Source of the DNA: Chloroflexota bacterium
GTDB lineage: Bacteria; Chloroflexota; Anaerolineae; Caldilineales; Caldilineaceae
DNA length: 64,000 bases
Direction: 5' to 3'
NCBI GenBank assembly: GCA_016861025.1
Contig: BOKO01000003.1
Coordinates: 62,001-126,000 of the forward strand
Under the pieces are notes generated by a model, which made no database searches, was not told the DNA's origin, and saw only the letters and a list, made by a program, of their open reading frames with translations. Below, one piece after another: positions 18,540-25,652 of the stretch. The first letter of the stretch is position 1; every line of letters begins with the position of its first letter. Both the position numbers and the translations under genes were made by a program.

Positions 18540-20885
18540 ATGCTCAGATTTCGTCTTGCGCTGATCATTCTGTTGGTGGTGGCTGGATTGAGTCAGCTGG
18601 GGAGGCTGTACGCCCAGGATGCGCCGGATGAGCCTGGCGCGATGGAGCCAAGGGTATACCTCCCGGCGGTTATCGGCGGCGGACAGATGGAGGGCCTGCC
18701 GTCGCACATCCTGGTGCATCTTATACACCGTTCACATGAAGAATTGGAATATTTTCTCGCTGAGTTCGATGTGCTGGAGGCGAGCTGTGGCGCCAGCTGC
18801 GTCGAAGCAGTGGTCTCGCCGGAGCAATACCAGCGCCTGCTCGCCGAAGGGCGGCTGGTGACGATTGACGAGGCGGGCACTGCGCAACTGGCCGCTGACC
18901 TGGCGCTGGTGCAACAGCTATCCGCCGCCGATGCCCAGGCCATTGCCGCCATCCCCGGCTATGCCTGCTACCGCACCGTCGAAGAGACCTACAGCACTCT
19001 GTCAGCATTAGCCGCCGCCAATCCACAACTGGCGGCGTGGACCGACATCGGCGACAGTTGGGAGAAGGTGACGCCTGGCGGCGCGGCTGGCTACGATGTC
19101 TTTGCTTTAAAGTTGACCAACAGCGCCATCCCTGGCCCCAAGCCGAAGTTCCTGCTGATCGCAGCCATTCACGCCCGCGAATATACGACGGCGGAACTGG
19201 CAACACGCTTTGCCGAAGACCTGATCGCCAAATACAATGTCGATCCCGACGCCACCTGGCTGCTCGACTACTTCGAGATTCACATCATTCCGCAGGTCAA
19301 CCCGGATGGCCGCAAGAAAGCCGAAGCCGGCGCGCTGTGGCGCAAGAACACCGACAACGACGATGGCTGCAACAACTCCAGCTCGTGGGGCGTCGATCTC
19401 AACCGCAACAGCAGTTTCAAGTGGAACACCGGCGGCAGCAGCGGCGTCGCCTGCAACGAAACCTATCGCGGCCCCGCCGCCGCCTCGGAGCCGGAGACGC
19501 AGGTCGTGCAGAACTACGCCAGCTCGATCCTGCTCGACCAGCGCGGCCCCAACGATACGGATGCTGCGCCCGCTGACGCACAAGATGTCTTCATCACGCT
19601 GCACAGCTACAGCCAGCTCGTGCTCTATCCCTGGGGATGGACGACCACGCCGGCGCCCAATTCCACACAACTGCAGACGCTCGGTCGCAAGTTCGGCTAT
19701 TTCAACGGCTACCAGGTGTGCAATGGGCCGACCTGTCTCTACGCGACGTCGGGCACCACGGATGATTACACCTACGGTCAGTTTGGCGTCGCCAGCTACA
19801 CCTTCGAGCTGGGCACTGCCTTCTTCCAGGCGTGTTCGTTCTTTACCTCAGACATCATCCCCAAGAACATGCCGGCGCTCTACTACGCTGCCAAAGCGGC
19901 GCGGCGTCCATACCAGAACCCGGCCGGTCCCGACGCGCTCAACGTGAGCGTCAGCCCGTCGACGGCGGCGCAAGGCAGCCAGGTCACGCTCAGCGCCACC
20001 CTGGACGACACGCGCTACAACAGCAATGGTTGGGGCGCGGAGCCGGTGCAGAATATCGCGGCCGGTCGCTACACAATCGACGCGCCGTCGTGGGCGGGCG
20101 GCGCACCCATCGCCATGAACGCCAGCGACGGCGCCTTCAACGCCTCTGTCGAAAATGTCAGCGCCGTCATCGACACCAGCGGACTGGCGCCAGGTCGCCA
20201 CACGATCTTTGTCGAAGGTCAGGATGCCAACGGCAACTGGGGCGTGCTCTCGGCGGTCTTTCTGTGGGTCACGAGCAACGGCTCAACGCCGACGCCGACC
20301 TTCACCCCCACGCCCACCAGCACGCCGACGCCAACGAATACACCGGCGGCGGGCAATACGGGCTTTCTCAGCCCCAGCGCCAACGCCGCCCAAACCAGCA
20401 GCGCCGGCGACAACAACGGCTTCCAGACCAATCCGACCAATGCCTATGCCGATGGCGGCGGCGCCGCACAGGATGTCAACAGCGGCACGAACAACAACTC
20501 GTCGTGCACGGCCACCAGCAAGGACAAACATCTCTTCTACAACTATAACGTCAACCTGCCGGGCGGCGTGACGGTGACGGGCATCGAAGTGCGGCTCGAC
20601 GCCTTTGTCGACGCAGTCGGTTCCAACGCGCCGCGCATGTGCGTGCAGCTTTCGTGGGATGGCGGCGTCACCTGGACGGCGGCCAAGCAGACGGCGACGC
20701 TCACCACCAGCGAAGCGACCTACGTGCTCGGCGGCGCCGCGGACACGTGGGGGCGAAGCTGGACGACGGCGAATCTCGCCAACACAAGTTTCCGTGTGCG
20801 GGTGATCAACGTCGCCTCGGGAACGAACGCCACGGCGCGTGATTTCTCGCTGGATTGGATTGCTGTGCGCGTTAACTATCAGTGA
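18540..20885 (+). CDS. Secreted M14 zinc carboxypeptidase with C-terminal beta module
   Basis: A 781-residue exoenzyme. The signal peptide is LALIILLVVAGLSQL. An N-terminal prodomain (about 40-130) leads into the M14 domain (about 140-460). Zinc ligands are visible: His and Glu of IHAREYTTAE, and His in ITLHSYSQLVLYPWG; the catalytic Glu is in YTFELGTAFFQ. VDLNRNSSFKW supplies substrate-binding Asn-Arg. An Ig-like domain follows, then a Thr-Pro linker (TPTPTFTPTPTSTPTPTNTP) and a C-terminal beta-sandwich (about 615-781). The AAAGGAGG ribosome binding site makes the start secure. The enzyme trims C-terminal residues from peptides outside the cell. Confidence 0.93.
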   Translation: MLRFRLALIILLVVAGLSQLGRLYAQDAPDEPGAMEPRVYLPAVIGGGQMEGLPSHILVHLIHRSHEELEYFLAEFDVLEASCGASCVEAVVSPEQYQRLLAEGRLVTIDEAGTAQLAADLALVQQLSAADAQAIAAIPGYACYRTVEETYSTLSALAAANPQLAAWTDIGDSWEKVTPGGAAGYDVFALKLTNSAIPGPKPKFLLIAAIHAREYTTAELATRFAEDLIAKYNVDPDATWLLDYFEIHIIPQVNPDGRKKAEAGALWRKNTDNDDGCNNSSSWGVDLNRNSSFKWNTGGSSGVACNETYRGPAAASEPETQVVQNYASSILLDQRGPNDTDAAPADAQDVFITLHSYSQLVLYPWGWTTTPAPNSTQLQTLGRKFGYFNGYQVCNGPTCLYATSGTTDDYTYGQFGVASYTFELGTAFFQACSFFTSDIIPKNMPALYYAAKAARRPYQNPAGPDALNVSVSPSTAAQGSQVTLSATLDDTRYNSNGWGAEPVQNIAAGRYTIDAPSWAGGAPIAMNASDGAFNASVENVSAVIDTSGLAPGRHTIFVEGQDANGNWGVLSAVFLWVTSNGSTPTPTFTPTPTSTPTPTNTPAAGNTGFLSPSANAAQTSSAGDNNGFQTNPTNAYADGGGAAQDVNSGTNNNSSCTATSKDKHLFYNYNVNLPGGVTVTGIEVRLDAFVDAVGSNAPRMCVQLSWDGGVTWTAAKQTATLTTSEATYVLGGAADTWGRSWTTANLANTSFRVRVINVASGTNATARDFSLDWIAVRVNYQ

Positions 20886-20902
20886 GATGTAGGGGAATGA
20901 TT

Positions 20903-20968
20903 GAATGCCCGTTCGTGTATTTCCAGCCAGTATCTGGTGCTGGTCTGGAAGTGCACGGGCGGGCGTTC
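20903..20968 (+). terminator. Long G-U-tolerant hairpin after the M14 gene
   Basis: Positions 20903-20924 pair completely with 20947-20968 over 22 bp when read as + strand RNA, with five G-U wobbles and no mismatch; the loop is 22 nt. On the other strand those pairs would be A-C mismatches, so the structure fits a + strand transcript. It starts 18 nt past the peptidase stop. No U-tract follows, so it may protect or process the 3' end rather than act as a classic terminator. Confidence 0.5.
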
Positions 20969-20982
20969 AGAACGCCTCATCT

Positions 20983-21060
20983 GCCTGGCATAACGACCAG
21001 TATCGGCTCTATTTCCGATGGAACGGGACGATGTGCTCGATACGGAGACCATGCTCACTG
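20983..21060 (+). pseudogene. higB: Relic of a HigB-type toxin gene
   Basis: In one frame 20983-21024 encodes AWHNDQYRLYFRWN, which closely resembles the C-terminal strand of HigB/RelE-family toxins (usual form N.QYRICFRW). There is no open frame or start upstream that would supply the rest of the toxin. The frame after it does not end with the usual VEIVDYH. Its place just before higA is where the toxin gene belongs in this module, so I read it as the decayed 3' end of higB. Confidence 0.55.
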
Positions 21061-21073
21061 AATTGAGGTTGGC

Positions 21074-21421
21074 ATGATGGTAGCGCCACGACGAGCAATT
21101 GCAGTGCATCCAGGTGAGATCCTGCAAGAGATTCTCAACCAAAATCAGATCACCCAGTCCCTGGTCGCCGAGCGCCTGGGCATGGCGCAGTCCAAGATCA
21201 GCGACATCTGCCGCGGCAGGCGAGGCGTGACGCCCGACATGGCGATGCGGCTAGGCAGGCTGTTCGGTCAGAGTCCACGCTTCTGGCTCAACTTGCAGGA
21301 GAACTGGGAATTGAGCCAACTGGACGAAGCGGCCTATTCGGGGATTGAGCCGCTTCATCTGGACGCGGGGCGCACCATCAGCCCGACCGAATCAGCCCGA
21401 TCGCCATCACCAACACGATGA
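21074..21421 (+). CDS. higA: HigA-family XRE antitoxin, orphaned
   Basis: A 115-residue protein; residues 8-95 are a HigA-type helix-turn-helix (AVHPGEILQEILNQNQITQS, LVAERLGMAQSKISDICRGR, RLFGQSPRFWLNLQENWEL). Such proteins neutralise HigB mRNA interferases and repress their own promoter. The toxin gene upstream is only a relic. The last 20 residues (after SGIEPL) are unlike the family, and they overlap the 3' end of the convergent membrane-protein gene by 44 bp. The original stop may therefore have been lost in a rearrangement. A lone DNA-binding role is possible. Confidence 0.8.
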   Translation: MMVAPRRAIAVHPGEILQEILNQNQITQSLVAERLGMAQSKISDICRGRRGVTPDMAMRLGRLFGQSPRFWLNLQENWELSQLDEAAYSGIEPLHLDAGRTISPTESARSPSPTR

Positions 21422-22010
21422 CATAGCTCATGAAGGGCGGCCAGTCGTGCATTACCAATACGCCGAGCAGCGCGCCTGCCACGGCCAGCCCGGCGACGAC
21501 CCAACCCAGCGTAGGCGCCGCGCCAGCCAGCGCCAGCGCGGCGCCCATCAGCGCGATCGCGGCCAGAATGCTGAGGGTGTGAGGCCAGAAGCTCCATGTA
21601 TTGCGTCCCACCTCCACCGGAGCGTTGAGGTCGAAGGTGCGGATCATTTCCGCCGCATTGGCCCCCAGTTCCAGGCGATGCATACTGATCGGCAGCCACA
21701 GCACGAACCCCACGACAACCAAAAACGCAGATATCATTGCCAGCCAGCGCGGGGCAGCATCAGGCATTCTGGCCGCCATCACTCCGAAGAGGATGGCGGT
21801 GGCAAGGAAGGCGAGCGGAAAGATGATCGCCTGCGCCGTCCAGCCGATGCGGTCATTGGCAATGAGCGTCAGTTGCTGCAGCGGATCGCTGGGCAGCGAC
21901 GCCTGGCGGAAATAGGCTGCGAAAAAGGCTCCGATCATGAAGACGACAACGACTGCCAGCAGCGCAATGCCGACGTCACGCAATCCAGAAAAGTTTGTGA
22001 CGGTGTCCAT
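21378..22010 (-). CDS. Membrane protein of unknown function (DUF4386-like topology)
   Basis: A 210-residue protein from the ATG at 22010, with about six hydrophobic helices: VGIALLAVVVVFMIGAFFAA, AIIFPLAFLATAILFGVMAA, LAMISAFLVVVGFVLWLPI, LSILAAIALMGAALALAG, LGWVVAGLAVAGALLGVLVM, and MSYVIVLVMAIGLI. It is the last gene of a - strand operon behind the cytochrome, a four-helix protein and a small soluble protein. I do not recognise a function. Its 3' end overlaps the orphan higA. Confidence 0.6.
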   Translation of the reverse strand: MDTVTNFSGLRDVGIALLAVVVVFMIGAFFAAYFRQASLPSDPLQQLTLIANDRIGWTAQAIIFPLAFLATAILFGVMAARMPDAAPRWLAMISAFLVVVGFVLWLPISMHRLELGANAAEMIRTFDLNAPVEVGRNTWSFWPHTLSILAAIALMGAALALAGAAPTLGWVVAGLAVAGALLGVLVMHDWPPFMSYVIVLVMAIGLIRSG

Positions 22011-22020
22011 GATCAATCGA

Positions 22021-22278
22021 TTACCTTTTGGGCGCGGGGCGCACGCGCGGTACGGGCCGTCCCTCTCGCGCCAACTGCGCCTCAAGCTGTTTGCGCCACT
22101 CGCCTATCATGCGCCCGGCCTTCTTGCTGCCTGCGCCGCGGTCGTCCTCGCTGTCCGACCAACCGACCACCTTTTCAGGAATCAAGGCGCCGTCGGCGGC
22201 GAAGTGGCCGCGGATCATGAAACTGTCGTTGGACAGCACATCATGTCGTGTAAGATTGACTCTGGCGTTGCTGTTCAT
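22021..22278 (-). CDS. Small conserved-looking hypothetical protein
   Basis: An 85-residue basic protein with a good GAGGAA ribosome binding site. It is polar and charged, with an N-terminal part resembling a short beta hairpin (SFMIRGHFAADGALIPEKVV) and a C-terminal Arg/Pro-rich tail. There is no signal peptide, membrane helix or recognisable motif. It lies in the cytochrome operon, 10 nt before the downstream membrane gene and 18 nt after the upstream one. Operon position is the main support. Confidence 0.5.
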   Translation of the reverse strand: MNSNARVNLTRHDVLSNDSFMIRGHFAADGALIPEKVVGWSDSEDDRGAGSKKAGRMIGEWRKQLEAQLAREGRPVPRVRPAPKR

Positions 22279-22296
22279 GAGATTCCTCTGGTATGG

Positions 22297-22728
22297 TTAA
22301 TGGGCAGGATTCGCTGCTGCGACCTCCGCCTCAGCCTGGCGGACAAACAGCACGCCGGTCACGATGATCGCCAGATGGATGGCGATGAAGATCAAGTAGC
22401 CGATCTTGTCGTACCCACGCCAGATCAGGTAGATGTCGTCGAGCACGCCATGGGTGAACTCCAGCCAGACCAGCAGCCAGACAGCGCCCAGATAGCGGCG
22501 CGGGTTGAACGACGCCCACAGCATGAAGGTGGCGATGCCGAAAACCTCGAAGGCGAAGGGCGACCAGCCATCCACGAAGGCCATGATCGTGTCGTGGGTG
22601 GTGGGGAAGGGAAACGCCATCATCTCACCCGCAAAACTCGGATTGATCAGGACAAAGTACAGATTCATCAGCGCCAGCAGCAGGTAGAAACCGCCGACGA
22701 TGCGAAACCACCAGGTAAGTTTTTTCAT
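22297..22728 (-). CDS. Four-helix integral membrane protein
   Basis: A 143-residue protein with four hydrophobic helices (WWFRIVGGFYLLLALMNLYF, FEVFGIATFMLWAS, YLGAVWLLVWLEFTHGVLDD, LIFIAIHLAIIVTGVLFV) and an AGGAG ribosome binding site. The N-terminal WWFRIVGGFYLLL pattern recalls BphX/DoxX-like small membrane proteins, but I cannot place it firmly. It sits 26 nt downstream of the diheme cytochrome gene, so the two probably work together or respond to the same signal. No redox residues are obvious. Confidence 0.6.
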   Translation of the reverse strand: MKKLTWWFRIVGGFYLLLALMNLYFVLINPSFAGEMMAFPFPTTHDTIMAFVDGWSPFAFEVFGIATFMLWASFNPRRYLGAVWLLVWLEFTHGVLDDIYLIWRGYDKIGYLIFIAIHLAIIVTGVLFVRQAEAEVAAANPAH

Positions 22729-22754
22729 GTTGCATCTCCTTTCGTCAACTTGAC

Positions 22755-23735
22755 TTACTGCACCGGCGCGGTCAGATAGGCGTACAGCGCGGCCAGGTCG
22801 TCGTCGGTCATCTTGCTGGCGGTCTCCCAAGGCATGGTCTTTGGGAAAGCGACGCCGCCGGGCTTGACGCCGGTGCGCATCATGGTGGTGAACTGCTCCA
22901 GGCTCAGCGTGCCCACCAGCGGGCGCGGGTTGGGGATGGCTGCACTGACCGAGGTAGCCGGCGAACCGGTTGCATCCGGCCCGTGACAGCCGCGGCACTC
23001 ACCGAAAGTCGCCACGTATTTGCCGTATTCGGCGGTGATGCCCTGCGGCGGCGCAGTGACCGTAGCCGCGCCTTGCTCTGGCGTCCCAAACATCCCTGCC
23101 CCGAACATGATCGCGCCGAGAAAGCTGAGGCTGTCGCCCGTCTTTGCCGTTTGTTCGGATGGCGGCAGCGTGCGCAGATAGGCGACGATGGCTTCGGTGT
23201 CGGCGTCGCTCAACTGCGCATAGGGCAGGAGCGACATGAAGACGAGCAGATTCCCGTCCTTGTCCACCCGGTGGCGCAGCGTGCGGAAGAGTTCACCGTC
23301 GCTGTAGCCCGCCAGCTTGCCGCCGGACGTCAGGTTCTCCGCCACCAGATCGCCTACAAAGCCGAAACCCTCCGCCGCCGCGATGTTCCAGCCGCCGCTG
23401 AGCGGATGCTGCATCGAAGGCGCGCCGTCTGCGCCAGGTGCACTGTGACAACCGATGCAGCTCATATTCACCAGATACTCGCCGCGCGCAATCTGCTCCG
23501 GCGTGGCGGCGACGGTCAGATTGGGTGCAGCCGGCGCACCGGGGAAGTAAACAGTGGCGATCCCGCGTCCACCTGTGAACGCGATGACGGCAAAGAGCAG
23601 CGTCAGCAGCCCGGCGCCGATGCCGCCGGCGATCTTGACCCACATCCGCCGCGCGCGAATCGCCCGCCAGGTCAGCCAGCCGCACAGCACGGTCAGACCG
23701 ATGAACAGAACCAACCACAAAAGATTGCCAAGCAT
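22755..23735 (-). CDS. Membrane-anchored diheme cytochrome c
   Basis: A 326-residue protein with two N-terminal membrane helices (LLWLVLFIGLTVLCGWLTW and IAGGIGAGLLTLLFAVIAF), then two cytochrome c domains facing outward. The CXXCH heme sites are CIGCH in the first domain and CRGCH in the second. Candidate axial Met residues include FMSLLP in the first domain and KTMPWE in the second. This layout resembles diheme electron-transfer proteins that feed dehydrogenases or oxidases. It is the first gene of the - strand operon and has an AAGGAGG ribosome binding site. The partner enzyme is not in the window. Confidence 0.88.
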   Translation of the reverse strand: MLGNLLWLVLFIGLTVLCGWLTWRAIRARRMWVKIAGGIGAGLLTLLFAVIAFTGGRGIATVYFPGAPAAPNLTVAATPEQIARGEYLVNMSCIGCHSAPGADGAPSMQHPLSGGWNIAAAEGFGFVGDLVAENLTSGGKLAGYSDGELFRTLRHRVDKDGNLLVFMSLLPYAQLSDADTEAIVAYLRTLPPSEQTAKTGDSLSFLGAIMFGAGMFGTPEQGAATVTAPPQGITAEYGKYVATFGECRGCHGPDATGSPATSVSAAIPNPRPLVGTLSLEQFTTMMRTGVKPGGVAFPKTMPWETASKMTDDDLAALYAYLTAPVQ

Positions 23736-23819
23736 AAACCCCCTCCTTGTGTCCGATATGATGCATGATCGTGAATCGCTGTGTGTGCTGCGATGTCTGG
23801 CGCCATCCTATACGGCGAG

Positions 23820-23838
23820 CATTTGGAGATCGTTTGTT
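23820..23838 (-). promoter_or_regulatory. Shared 19-bp element, copy A (cytochrome operon)
   Basis: CATTTGGAGATCGTTTGTT here matches 17 of 19 positions of the element at 25626-25644. It lies 85 bp upstream of the cytochrome start codon, nearly the same distance as the other copy has from its own operon. On the minus strand it overlaps the place where a -35 would be, in front of TAGGAT, which fits an activator site. Confidence 0.5.
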
Positions 23839-23879
23839 GGCGCTAAAACTGAGAGGAACTCATGCCGTTGTTGAGTCAG

Positions 23880-23929
23880 GTATAACAAAAAGCAGATAAA
23901 GTTGACCAAATTATAGGACTTGTTATACT
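23880..23929 (+). promoter_or_regulatory. Promoter with inverted-repeat operator for the AbrB/PIN module
   Basis: TTGACC (23902-23907), a 16-bp spacer and an extended -10 TGTTATACT (box TATACT 23924-23929) form a strong + strand promoter. GTATAACAA at 23880-23888 and its exact complement TTGTTATAC at 23920-23928 make a 9-bp inverted repeat with 31 nt between arms. The right arm covers the -10. AbrB/MazE-type antitoxins commonly repress their own operon through such repeats. The left arm also gives a plausible minus-strand -10 facing the cytochrome operon. Confidence 0.6.
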
Positions 23930-23965
23930 TTCTGTATCGATGTATGATTCCCAGAGAGGTTAACA

Positions 23966-24202
23966 ATGACAATCGCCACGATTTCATCAAAAGGCTGGAT
24001 TGTGATTCCGGCGGCGCTACGCAAAAAATATGGCCTGCATCCTGGCGACAGTGTTGCGCTGGTGGATTACGGCAATGCGCTGATGATCGTGCCAGCCGCC
24101 ATGGATCCGGTGCGCGCAGCGCGCGGGCTGTTCAAGGGTGATACTTCGCTGGTGAACGCGCTGCTTGAGGAGCGTGCGCAGGAGCAGTCGCGTGAGCGAT
24201 AG
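23966..24202 (+). CDS. AbrB/MazE-type antitoxin
   Basis: A 78-residue protein with a SpoVT-AbrB swapped-hairpin DNA-binding domain (TIATISSKGWIVIPAALRKK, then GLHPGDSVALV), followed by a C-terminal toxin-binding tail (KGDTSLVNALLEERAQEQ). It should repress its own promoter and hold the PIN toxin encoded next. The genes overlap by 11 bp, the normal arrangement. The start is supported by a GAGAGG ribosome binding site and a strong promoter upstream. Confidence 0.88.
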   Translation: MTIATISSKGWIVIPAALRKKYGLHPGDSVALVDYGNALMIVPAAMDPVRAARGLFKGDTSLVNALLEERAQEQSRER

Positions 24203-24611
24203 CGCTGCCTGCTACGTGTTGGATAGTTTTGCCCTGTTAGCGTATCTGGAGAATGAGGCTGGCGCTGCGCTGGTGGAGGAAATCCTGCTGAACGCAAAAC
24301 AGGGAGCCAACCAGGTGCTATTCTCGCTCATCAACTACGGTGAATGCCTCTACATCGTCGAGCGAGAACGTGGTCTACTTCAGGCACAGATGATGATTGG
24401 CATGCTTGATCAATTGCCGATCGAGATCGTGGAAGTTGACCGCACCCATGTTCTGGCTGCCGCTCACTTGAAGGCGCACTATCCAATCTCCTATGCCGAT
24501 GCTTTTGCTGTTTCCCTGGCTCAGCAACGACAGGCCACCTTGTTGACTGGCGATCCTGAATTCGCCAAGCTACAACACCTAATTTCAATCCAATGGCTGT
24601 CGCAGCGTTGA
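24192..24611 (+). CDS. PIN-domain ribonuclease toxin (VapC-type)
   Basis: A 139-residue PIN-domain protein from the GTG at 24192, inside the antitoxin gene. Conserved acidic residues are visible: Asp in YVLDSFALLAYL, Glu in INYGECLYI, Asp in SYADAFAVSLA, and Asp in LLTGDPEF. These coordinate Mg or Mn in VapC nucleases that cleave tRNA or rRNA. It pairs with the AbrB-type antitoxin. The complete set of acidic residues suggests it is active. Confidence 0.88.
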   Translation: MSDSAACYVLDSFALLAYLENEAGAALVEEILLNAKQGANQVLFSLINYGECLYIVERERGLLQAQMMIGMLDQLPIEIVEVDRTHVLAAAHLKAHYPISYADAFAVSLAQQRQATLLTGDPEFAKLQHLISIQWLSQR

Positions 24612-24711
24612 CTTTTGACGCGACGCGTCGTTTTCAGTAGACGGCCAGCAGTAAGCTTTGCGGCTTCCTGCTGGCTCAGGCGCATTGGTCTTTCACCCGC
24701 AGCACTATACT

Positions 24712-24942
24712 TCACGTCGCCTGCACCACCATCGCGCTGTGGCTGAGCAGATGCCACCCAAGCCATCCCAGCCAGACCAGATATGGCAGGCTCAACAGCA
24801 GGTTGAGCAGCCCAACCAGCTCCGCCGCTCCAGCCAGTATGAACGGAACCATGGCCAGGCTGAGCGCCCCAGTCAACAGCGCAGCGATGCCGATGCCTTT
24901 GCTCAGGCGTGGACTGCGATAGGCAAGCCAGCCCAAAATCAA
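24712..24942 (-). pseudogene. C-terminal remnant of a polytopic membrane protein
   Basis: A 76-residue open frame, almost wholly hydrophobic: ILGWLAYRSPRLSKGIGIAA, AGAAELVGLLNLLLSLPYLV, then WLGWLGWHLL. It looks like the last two to three helices of a DUF4386-type protein, which is normally near 200 residues. The only start is a TTG overlapping the stop of the RidA gene. It may be a truncated relic joined to the RidA operon, or a small membrane protein translated by coupling. Confidence 0.45.
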
Positions 24943-25334
24943 GCCACTGCCGTCGCCTCAATCTCGATCATCATTTCTGGGAAGGCCAGGCGCGCCACCC
25001 CGATCAGCGATCCCGTATGGCGACAGCCTGCCTCCGCCAGCCGCCCGATGAAGGCGTCGTAGTGGGCAAAAAACTGATCCACGTCGGTCACGTAGATGTT
25101 CAGCCGCACGATATCGGCAAAGCTGTAGCCGGCCGCCGACAACACAGCCTCCAGATTGTCCAGGGTCAGGCCGATCTGACCGCGCATGTCGCCCGCCAGC
25201 ACCGCCGCGCCGGTCGCGTCGTTAGCGCCCTGCCCGGAGCAGTAGAGGATGCGCTGTGCACCGCTGATTTCGTTGGCTTGCACGTAGCCGAATTCGTCCT
25301 GCCAGGTCCAGGGATTGATGATGCGTCGTTCCAT
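24939..25334 (-). CDS. RidA/YjgF-family protein
   Basis: A 131-residue protein from the ATG at 25334, with an AAGGAGA ribosome binding site. The family fold is clear from ILYCSGQGANDATG, MRGQIGLTLDNLEAVLSAAG, DIVRLNIYVTDVDQF and FPEMMIEIEATAVA. The last motif holds the conserved Glu; the position that is Arg in archetypal RidA (RxxV) is not clearly matched. Reactive enamine/imine deamination is therefore possible but not assured. It is in an operon with the small gene at 25351, behind a copy of the shared 19-bp element. Confidence 0.85.
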   Translation of the reverse strand: MERRIINPWTWQDEFGYVQANEISGAQRILYCSGQGANDATGAAVLAGDMRGQIGLTLDNLEAVLSAAGYSFADIVRLNIYVTDVDQFFAHYDAFIGRLAEAGCRHTGSLIGVARLAFPEMMIEIEATAVA

Positions 25335-25350
25335 TGGAGTTCTCCTTTCT

Positions 25351-25545
25351 CTATGTTTGATCATCAGTCGAGGGCGGCAGTAGCGCCACCCACTGGTTGA
25401 GAAAGCGGGTCAGTTCCGCCACACTGCGAAAACCGATGCGTTCGCCAGTGTGTGGATTCTCCAGCGCGTAGCGCCAGACGGGTGGGGCGTTGGGCAACCC
25501 TTCTGGCTCGCGCCACAACGTCAGGATGAAACTGTGATAGTGCAT
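25351..25545 (-). CDS. Small hypothetical protein upstream of RidA
   Basis: A 64-residue soluble protein starting at 25545 (MHYHSFILTLWREPEG). The pattern of a beta strand, WRYALENPHTGERIGF, and a C-terminal helix SVAELTRFLNQWVALL is suggestive of a small regulatory or modulating protein, but I do not recognise the family. It is the first gene of the RidA operon and is divergent from the large BTAD regulator. The shared 19-bp element lies 81 bp upstream of its start. Confidence 0.55.
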   Translation of the reverse strand: MHYHSFILTLWREPEGLPNAPPVWRYALENPHTGERIGFRSVAELTRFLNQWVALLPPSTDDQT

Positions 25546-25625
25546 GGTGGGTCTCCCTGGGCTGTTTGGCATGGTTTCACCATTCCTGCCATCTGTGCTA
25601 CGCTACGCCCATTCTGGCAGGCAAT

Positions 25626-25644
25626 CATTTAGAGATCATTTGTT
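25626..25644 (-). promoter_or_regulatory. Shared 19-bp element, copy B (RidA operon / BTAD regulator)
   Basis: CATTTAGAGATCATTTGTT lies between divergent genes and matches copy A (23820-23838) at 17 of 19 positions. It is 81 bp upstream of the small - strand gene and ends 8 bp before the ATG of the BTAD-STAND regulator. A protein bound here could activate the RidA operon and block the regulator gene, which suggests autoregulation. Confidence 0.5.
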
Positions 25645-25652
25645 ATGGGCGA

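Noticed and set aside
20280..20345. Thr-Pro coding repeat in the M14 gene considered as a DNA repeat element
   Set aside because: It is an in-frame low-complexity linker between two domains and needs no other explanation.
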